DNA of 38,502 nucleotides from Flavobacteriales bacterium (lineage in GTDB: Bacteria > Bacteroidota > Bacteroidia > Flavobacteriales_F > PHOS-HE28), in assembly GCA_020852835.1 (NCBI GenBank), contig JADZAC010000087.1, positions 1-38,502 on the forward strand. Reading direction: 5' to 3'. The position numbers and the translations under genes were made by a program. The notes beneath the pieces are model-generated. The model saw only the letters and a list, made by a program, of their open reading frames with translations, did no database searches and was not told where the DNA came from. Shown piece by piece: positions 33,499-38,502 of this stretch; within the stretch, counting starts at the first letter, position 1, and each line of letters opens with the position of its first letter.

Positions 33499-33640
33499 TG
33501 ATGAACGGCCTCTGCCCGGCCATGAACGGTTGGGCTGGAAGCAAGACCAGCGGTGGGGGAGGCTGTTGGCCACAGGCCATCCCCGGGGAAGGTGGCCGTA
33601 TCGCGCTGCGGCAAGGGATCACTGAACACCCGCCATGGCC

Positions 33641-33677
33641 AATAAAAAAGGGCCGGCCCAAGCGGACCGGCCCTTTT
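33641..33677 (-). terminator. Rho-independent terminator of the receptor-hydrolase operon
   Basis: AAAAGGGCCGG (33646-33656) pairs with CCGGCCCTTTT (33667-33677). On the minus strand the 11-base-pair stem is followed by a run of six T residues. It lies about 20 bases after the stop of the secreted hydrolase-like gene. Confidence 0.85.
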
Positions 33678-33697
33678 CAGGGAGCTTGTGGGCAGGA

Positions 33698-35392
33698 TCA
33701 ATCCAGCATCAGCTTGCGGGTCACCGTGCCTTGGTCGAAGGTGAGGACAACGAAGTAGGCGCCAGCCTTCAGGCTGTTGCGCTGCAAGGTGAAAGCGCTG
33801 TTGTCCACGTTTTCGGCATGCACACGGCGGCCGTTCAGGTCGTACACTTCCGCCATGCGGATGGTGCCGTTGGCGCTGGTGATGCGCACGGCGTGCCGTG
33901 CCGGATTGGGGTACAGGTCCACGCCCATGGCAACGGGGTCGCCCTCATCAATGCCCACCAGGGAGCAGGGTCCCAATTCCAGTGCGCACACGATCCGCGG
34001 GTTCATGTAGCCCATGATGGTGTCGATGTAAGTACGGCCCTTGGTGCCGCTGAAGTTGGGATTGCTGGCTTGGCTGGCCTGGCCGGTGGTGAGGGTGCCC
34101 GGGCCGGGGCCGTCCAGGTCTATGTTGGCCAACGGTCCGGCGGGATCCCACCATTGCCATGGGCTGGCTTCTTCCAAGGTGCCGGGCATCATGGCCGGCC
34201 AGTTGGGGGTTACCAAGGGGTACAAGCCTTCCAGGTTGGTGTTGATGTGCACCGTGGTGGTGCCATGCACCTGGTTGGTGTTGTACAGGGAACGTGCTCT
34301 ATCGGTGAACGGGTTGCCATTGGGCAGTGTGGCGAAGCTGGCGTTGTTGCCAAAGTCGTTCACCAGTTCCATGAACACGTTGCTGCCTTGCACATCCACC
34401 ACTTGCTCGCCGGTGGTGGGCACGATCACGATGCCGGCGCCGAACGGGGCGAAGGGATCAAAGACGGTGTGGAAGGCCACCATCGGCGCATCGCCTGCTG
34501 CCAGCCAGCTCGTATCGGCCAGCGCGCCGCCGGCGTTCACGCAGAAATCGATGTCGCTGTCCTGGCCGTTCGGGCGGTACAGGGCCAACGAGCCGTTGAA
34601 GCCTTCGATGTTGCCCACGGTGGCCGTATCCACATAGCTCACCGCCGGGTTGAACGGATCGGGAAGGAACTTCTCGATGAAGAGCTCATCGGGGTCGTCC
34701 AACGTGGCGGTGGCCAAGGCGATGTATCCACCGGTGCCTTCGCCGTAGAGGATGAACTTGTCATTGTCGATGGCATAGGTGTTGGCACCGGCCCCGTCCG
34801 CCTTCAGGTTGCGCACGCACTGCTTCACGTCGTGGATGGCCCGGTAGATGGCGTTGAGCAGGGTGCCGCGCCGGATCTCCAAGGTGCTGCCCAGCGGGTT
34901 CCAGCCCATGCGGTAGCTCATGCTCACGGCCACGTAGCCGCGGCGCGCCATGCGCTTGCACACTTCCACGGCGCTGCTGTCCTTGCGGGTGCCGTTGGGA
35001 CTGCCGTTCAGGGGCGGGGGCAGTGCATTGCCCGTGTGCACAAAAATGAACACCGGCCGCTCGTTCTCGGTGTCCACACCTTGGTCCGGCTGGTAAACGT
35101 CCATCTTCAGGTTGGTCACCTTCACCACGGTGCTTTCATCCAAGGGGTCGAAGAAGGCCGCAGGTATGGGTTGCGAGGTGCTGACCAAGGTTTGCAGCTG
35201 CATCACTTCCGGGCCGTAGGTCGCCGGATTGGTGAAGTCGGAGGTGAGGAAATCGATGTTGGTGCCGAAGGTCACATCGTTGGTAACGGTCACTTGGCTG
35301 GAAGTGAACACCTCTTCCAAGTAGCGCTGCTGGGCTTGCGCACTGAGGGCAAGCACCGCCAGCGGAAGGGCTATGCGTAGTTTTTTGTTCAT
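33698..35392 (-). CDS. Secreted alpha/beta-hydrolase-like protein with T9SS type A sorting domain, nucleophile serine missing
   Basis: A 564-residue exported protein. The signal peptide is MNKKLRIALPLAVLALSAQA. Residues 85-480 resemble carboxylesterase-type alpha/beta hydrolases (VYQPDQ, RPVFIFVHTGNALPPP, RGYVAVSMSYRMGWNP, TYAIDNDKFILYGEGTGGYI). At the nucleophile elbow the sequence is GEGTGG (residues 217-222), with Gly219 where GxSxG has serine; HTGN replaces the HGGG oxyanion motif. It may be inactive, use Thr220, or act as a binder. The last about 75 residues are a type A secretion domain: VDLYPNPARHAVRI, MAEVYDLNGRRV, LKAGAYFVVLTFDQGTVTRK. Start is ATG 35392. It lies 41 bases after the TonB receptor, and a TAACTTTC element at 35419-35426 could add its own promoter. 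Confidence 0.83.
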   Translation of the reverse strand: MNKKLRIALPLAVLALSAQAQQRYLEEVFTSSQVTVTNDVTFGTNIDFLTSDFTNPATYGPEVMQLQTLVSTSQPIPAAFFDPLDESTVVKVTNLKMDVYQPDQGVDTENERPVFIFVHTGNALPPPLNGSPNGTRKDSSAVEVCKRMARRGYVAVSMSYRMGWNPLGSTLEIRRGTLLNAIYRAIHDVKQCVRNLKADGAGANTYAIDNDKFILYGEGTGGYIALATATLDDPDELFIEKFLPDPFNPAVSYVDTATVGNIEGFNGSLALYRPNGQDSDIDFCVNAGGALADTSWLAAGDAPMVAFHTVFDPFAPFGAGIVIVPTTGEQVVDVQGSNVFMELVNDFGNNASFATLPNGNPFTDRARSLYNTNQVHGTTTVHINTNLEGLYPLVTPNWPAMMPGTLEEASPWQWWDPAGPLANIDLDGPGPGTLTTGQASQASNPNFSGTKGRTYIDTIMGYMNPRIVCALELGPCSLVGIDEGDPVAMGVDLYPNPARHAVRITSANGTIRMAEVYDLNGRRVHAENVDNSAFTLQRNSLKAGAYFVVLTFDQGTVTRKLMLD

Positions 35393-35418
35393 GTGGTCCG
35401 GGGCTGGTTTGTGTTGTC

Positions 35419-35426
35419 GAAAGTTA
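35419..35426 (-). promoter_or_regulatory. Possible internal -7 element before the secreted hydrolase-like gene
   Basis: Minus-strand TAACTTTC matches TAnnTTTG except the last base, 26 bases before the ATG and within the gap after the receptor stop. Confidence 0.35.
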
Positions 35427-35433
35427 CTTGTTT

Positions 35434-38310
35434 TCAAGGATTGTTCAGTTCATAGGAAAGCTGAATGTATGCCAACCGCCCGATGCGCGGGCCGCCGTAC
35501 ACCAGGTATACCTCGTTGTTGATGGCCCGATCGAGGCGTTCGGCCATAGGCACGTTCTTGTCCCAGAGCGGGAGCAGGCCGAAGAGGTTGCTGGCGCCCA
35601 GTTTTACCGTGAGGTGGTGCGCGGGGAACTTGACGTTGACCTGGGCATCCACCATATCGTAGCTGGGGATAGGCCCGGTGAATTGGGGCGAACCCTCAAA
35701 GAGGTAGCCTTCCACATATTTCCAGTTCAGCCCGTAGCCCAAGCGTTTGTGGGTGGTGAAGGGGATCAGGCGGTCGCGTGCGCTGAGCCCCGCGTTGAAT
35801 TTGTTCACCGGGGTGTTGAAGGCCGGGATGATCGGGTCGCCTTCGCCGGTGGTGAGCCGGTTGTAACCGTAGTTGAAGGTATAGGTGAGCTTGGGCCGGT
35901 ACCAGTTCAGCCCGGCGTTCACCCCGCGGGTGACCACCATGGTAGAGGCATTGGCGGCCACACGGTAGGCTTGCAAGGCCATGGGCGGGGTGTTGCCCGC
36001 CTGGGGGAATTCGGCGTGCAGGCCGATGATGTAGCCGATGAAGTCGGTGTACCAACTGTTGTATGCGTTGATGTCCAGGTACACGCTTTCCCAATGCGTG
36101 CCGCGGTAGCCGGCTTCAATGGTCTTTACTTGCTCGGGCCGTACGCGGTCCACGTTGAAGTAGTCCAGCAGGCTGCGGTTGAGGTCGTTATCGCGATAGA
36201 CCTGGAAGCTTTCTATGGTGAACATGGAGTCGCGCCCTGCCTCGAACTGCCCGTCAACATTGCCCAGCAGCAAGGCCCGGCCCACATTGTAGTAGAGGTA
36301 TTGGTCGGCCAAGGTGGGGTTGCGGATGGCGCTGCTGAAGCCCGCGCGCCACACGTGTGCCGGAGTTTTGGCGTACACCAGGGAAAGGGCCGGGGAGATC
36401 AAGGGGCTGAAGTTCTCGTTCTTGTCCAGCCGTACGGTGGCCGTGGCAGTGAGCCGGTTGTCCAGGAATTTCTTTTCCAGCCCGGCATAGAGGCCGAATT
36501 CGCTGTTGCGGATGCGCACATCCCCGGTGTCGCGGAAAATGGTGCCCGCGCTGTTGGGCAGGTATTCCCGTACGTTGCCTCCCACGGTCACGGTGCCGAA
36601 GGCCGGTTTGAACTTGTATTCGCCCATGGCATGGGCCAGCATGCTGCGGTCGAAGAACAGGGAGCCGCCCTCGGTGAACCGCTTGCCGGTGATCTCGTCG
36701 AACTTTTCATCAAAGCGGCTGGTGCCGGGCGTGTAGAACGGGTCCAGGAAGGCCGTGTTCATGGCGTTGGTATGTGCCAGGGCCTGCTGGTGCAAGTTGA
36801 AGAAGTAGTCGCTGTGTTCCTGGATGAAGGCGTCCTGCCAGGCGATCCACTGGGCCTGGTTCCAACCCATTCCCACGGCTTCGCTGGTGGTGATGTAGTC
36901 GGGCATGGCCTCCACGACCGGGGTGATGGTGTTGCCCCAGTAGGTGTTGTATTCGAAGTTCCAGCCGTTGGCGCCGCCCGTGGGCCCGCTGGCGTCCTGC
37001 AGGCGCAGGGCCGTGGTGTAAATGTCGTAGGTGCGTCCGGCGTCTTCATGCGTCACGTACGCACGGGCGAACCATCTGCCGGCTTGCCCGATTTCCAGCC
37101 GGTGCTGGAAGAACTGGATGTCTTTCAGCTGGTAGCGGTTGTCGCCTTGGTACACCGTGCTGCCCGTGCTGAAGTTGGAGGCGAGCACCGCCTCCACGCT
37201 GTCGCTCACCAGGTAGTGCAGCGAGCCGCCCACTTTGAGGTTGCGGGTGCCGTAATCCACCAGGTCCGATTCCTTGTAGCCATTGCGCAGGAAGAGCCCC
37301 AGGCCGGGGTAGCTGCGGCGGCCGAAGAAGGTGTCGTAGTTGTTGTTCACGCTGACATCCTCGTCTCCGTAGATGTTCACCGCATCAAATCCGCCGGGGT
37401 TTTCCATGCCTACGGGGCTGTCGCTGGTGGGGGCATAGTTGTCCGCCCGCCAGTCGTCCGCGCGCAGGGCGTAAGCGTTCAACTTGTACGCCCAGCGCGG
37501 ACCGGCGGCGGAATCACCGATCACGTCCGCCCAGCGTACCGCAGCCTCCAGCATGTTGCGCTCGCCGCCCTTCACACTGGCGCTCAAGCCCCGGAACAGC
37601 CACGGGCTCTTGGTGGTCATGTTGATCACCCCGTTGAAGGCGCCCGGCCCGTAGAAGGCGGTGCTGGCCCCGGCGATCACGTCCACCTTCAATACATCCA
37701 GGTCGCTCGCCCCCAGAAAGTTGCCCAAGGAGAAGTTCAGCCCCGGGCTTTGGTTGTCCACGCCATCGATCAATTGCAGCGAACGCACCGGGCTGGTGCT
37801 GTTGAAGCCGCGCGTGTTGATCACCTTGAAGCCGAAGCTGGCCGCCGTCATGTCCACGCCCTTCAGGTTGCCCAGGCCTTCGTAGAAATCGCCTCCGGCC
37901 ACTTCCTTGATGGCCAACAGGTCCATGGTTTCCACCGTGAGCGGCGCTTGCTTCTGCCGGTCGCTGATGCGTTCGCGCACCACCTCCGCATCTTGCAGCA
38001 ACAGGGCATCGGGTTGCAGGTTGATCCGCAGCGGCTTTTCTACCGTGGCTACGGCAACTTGTTGGCTCTTGTACCCGAAATACACCACGGTGAGGGTGAA
38101 GGGAGGGGCTTGGTCCACCAGCAGCGTGAACCGGCCGTCCAGGTCGGTGGTTGCGCCGCCGGTGAGGTCAGCTACCTTGACCACGGCCCCCACGAGGGCT
38201 TCGCCCGTGGCCGCATCGTGCACGCTGCCGTTCAGCCGCACGCCTTGCGCGCAAACAGGGCCCCATAGGAGCAACGCGCCGGTGAGCAATAAAAAGGATC
38301 GGACGTTCAC
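35434..38310 (-). CDS. TonB-dependent outer-membrane receptor with carboxypeptidase-like regulatory N-domain
   Basis: A 958-residue outer-membrane transporter. The signal peptide (VRSFLLLTGALLLWGPVCAQ) is followed by a carboxypeptidase D regulatory-like beta sandwich (about 22-105: LNGSVHDAATGEALVGAVVK, TTDLDGRFTLLVD, TVVYFGYKSQQVAV). Next comes a plug domain (about 115-240: VINTRGFNSTSPVRSLQLID, DVIAGASTAFYGPGAFNGVI) and a 22-strand-type barrel to the C-terminus (IGRLAYIQLSYELN). I choose GTG at 38310, since no ATG fits the signal peptide. No SusD partner follows; the next gene is a secreted hydrolase-like protein. Substrate unknown (siderophore, peptide or glycan). A promoter with TTG, 19 bases and TAACTTAC lies at 38368-38397. 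Confidence 0.9.
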   Translation of the reverse strand: MNVRSFLLLTGALLLWGPVCAQGVRLNGSVHDAATGEALVGAVVKVADLTGGATTDLDGRFTLLVDQAPPFTLTVVYFGYKSQQVAVATVEKPLRINLQPDALLLQDAEVVRERISDRQKQAPLTVETMDLLAIKEVAGGDFYEGLGNLKGVDMTAASFGFKVINTRGFNSTSPVRSLQLIDGVDNQSPGLNFSLGNFLGASDLDVLKVDVIAGASTAFYGPGAFNGVINMTTKSPWLFRGLSASVKGGERNMLEAAVRWADVIGDSAAGPRWAYKLNAYALRADDWRADNYAPTSDSPVGMENPGGFDAVNIYGDEDVSVNNNYDTFFGRRSYPGLGLFLRNGYKESDLVDYGTRNLKVGGSLHYLVSDSVEAVLASNFSTGSTVYQGDNRYQLKDIQFFQHRLEIGQAGRWFARAYVTHEDAGRTYDIYTTALRLQDASGPTGGANGWNFEYNTYWGNTITPVVEAMPDYITTSEAVGMGWNQAQWIAWQDAFIQEHSDYFFNLHQQALAHTNAMNTAFLDPFYTPGTSRFDEKFDEITGKRFTEGGSLFFDRSMLAHAMGEYKFKPAFGTVTVGGNVREYLPNSAGTIFRDTGDVRIRNSEFGLYAGLEKKFLDNRLTATATVRLDKNENFSPLISPALSLVYAKTPAHVWRAGFSSAIRNPTLADQYLYYNVGRALLLGNVDGQFEAGRDSMFTIESFQVYRDNDLNRSLLDYFNVDRVRPEQVKTIEAGYRGTHWESVYLDINAYNSWYTDFIGYIIGLHAEFPQAGNTPPMALQAYRVAANASTMVVTRGVNAGLNWYRPKLTYTFNYGYNRLTTGEGDPIIPAFNTPVNKFNAGLSARDRLIPFTTHKRLGYGLNWKYVEGYLFEGSPQFTGPIPSYDMVDAQVNVKFPAHHLTVKLGASNLFGLLPLWDKNVPMAERLDRAINNEVYLVYGGPRIGRLAYIQLSYELNNP

Positions 38311-38367
38311 AAGCAGCAGGTCTGGTGGGTGGTGGAAACGGGGGAAGGCAAAGCAAGTTTTGCAGGC

Positions 38368-38397
38368 GTAAGTTATGCACGCATACCAATTGTGCAA
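38368..38397 (-). promoter_or_regulatory. Probable promoter of the TonB receptor operon
   Basis: On the minus strand TTG (38397-38395) is followed after 19 bases by TAACTTAC (38375-38368), a partial TAnnTTTG match at correct spacing, 57 bases before the GTG start. Confidence 0.45.
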
Positions 38398-38486
38398 GCC
38401 GCAACAAAGTCGCCTTCGTGCGTGCATCGAGGGCGGCACCGGGAGCCCCGGAACGGAAATGCCGGGAGCCAGTACATTGGCGGCCT

Positions 38487-38502
38487 TTCATTTGCGAACA
38501 TG
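38487..38502 (+). promoter_or_regulatory. Possible near-leaderless promoter and start codon of a gene running off the window
   Basis: TTCATTTG (38487-38494) is followed by CGAAC and then ATG as the last three bases. The five-base spacing is like that of nadA and the NRDE gene. The coding part is outside the window, so a gene is only inferred. Confidence 0.4.

Noticed and set aside
33635-38268. Two long plus-strand open frames opposite the hydrolase-like and TonB receptor genes
   Set aside because: Antisense to proteins with signal peptides, plug, barrel and sorting domains; no conserved motif in the plus-strand translations.
1-38502. CRISPR arrays, tRNA or rRNA genes, prophage, restriction or toxin-antitoxin genes
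   Set aside because: None seen on reading both strands; no regularly spaced repeats, and no recognisable RNA or defence-gene motifs. Covariance-model searches could not be run.

Overview
The window looks like chromosomal DNA from a high-GC, probably uncultured member of the Bacteroidota, most likely Flavobacteriales or an allied lineage. Four things point there. Two proteins end in type IX secretion sorting domains (17383-19479 type B, 33698-35392 type A). There is a DUF6089-type outer-membrane barrel and a SusC-like TonB receptor with a carboxypeptidase-like N-domain. Start regions repeatedly carry the Bacteroidota -7 element TAnnTTTG and lack clear Shine-Dalgarno sequences. Taxon and all family names come from recognising sequence by eye; no search was run. 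I saw no rRNA, tRNA, CRISPR array, complete insertion sequence or phage gene.

Left third (1-15188): a surface-polysaccharide locus with an exosortase cassette inside it. On the minus strand is a Wzc-like tyrosine kinase/co-polymerase with a very tyrosine-rich tail, followed by an overlapping ABC-2 polysaccharide-export permease cut by the window edge. Facing it is a three-gene overlapping cassette: a 72-residue protein that is little more than a signal peptide plus a PID-type C-terminal sorting signal, an exosortase with a Cys-Arg-His triad, and a small membrane partner. Then come a WecB-type UDP-GlcNAc 2-epimerase, four glycosyltransferases (one on the opposite strand), two nucleotide-sugar epimerases/decarboxylases and an O-antigen ligase/Wzy-like polymerase. 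Together they would make nucleotide sugars, assemble and polymerise a glycan, export it, and possibly attach or process a surface protein.

Middle (15294-25701): a DUF6089 barrel diverges from a nitronate monooxygenase/FabK-like flavoprotein. A large fibronectin-like T9SS type B protein follows. On the minus strand are a lipoprotein that looks like a clan-A glycoside hydrolase and an NRDE/TANGO2 protein. Then nadA-nadB start a plus-strand run with a small membrane protein, a His-rich lipoprotein and queD.

Right third (25720-38502): a minus-strand operon of a cysteine-dioxygenase-like protein, a PAS histidine kinase and a receiver-CRP fusion regulator; a universal stress protein; a ureohydrolase/DCC-protein pair; a PadR-PspC pair with a palindromic operator candidate; and a TonB receptor followed by a secreted alpha/beta-hydrolase-like protein whose nucleophile serine appears to be glycine. 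The last three bases are probably the start codon of another plus-strand gene.

The most interesting items are the exosortase cassette with its minimal substrate, the recurrent promoter elements only 4-7 bases from start codons (likely leaderless mRNAs), the two enzymes with altered catalytic residues, and the palindromic repeat elements at 5073-5306 and 9048-9186.
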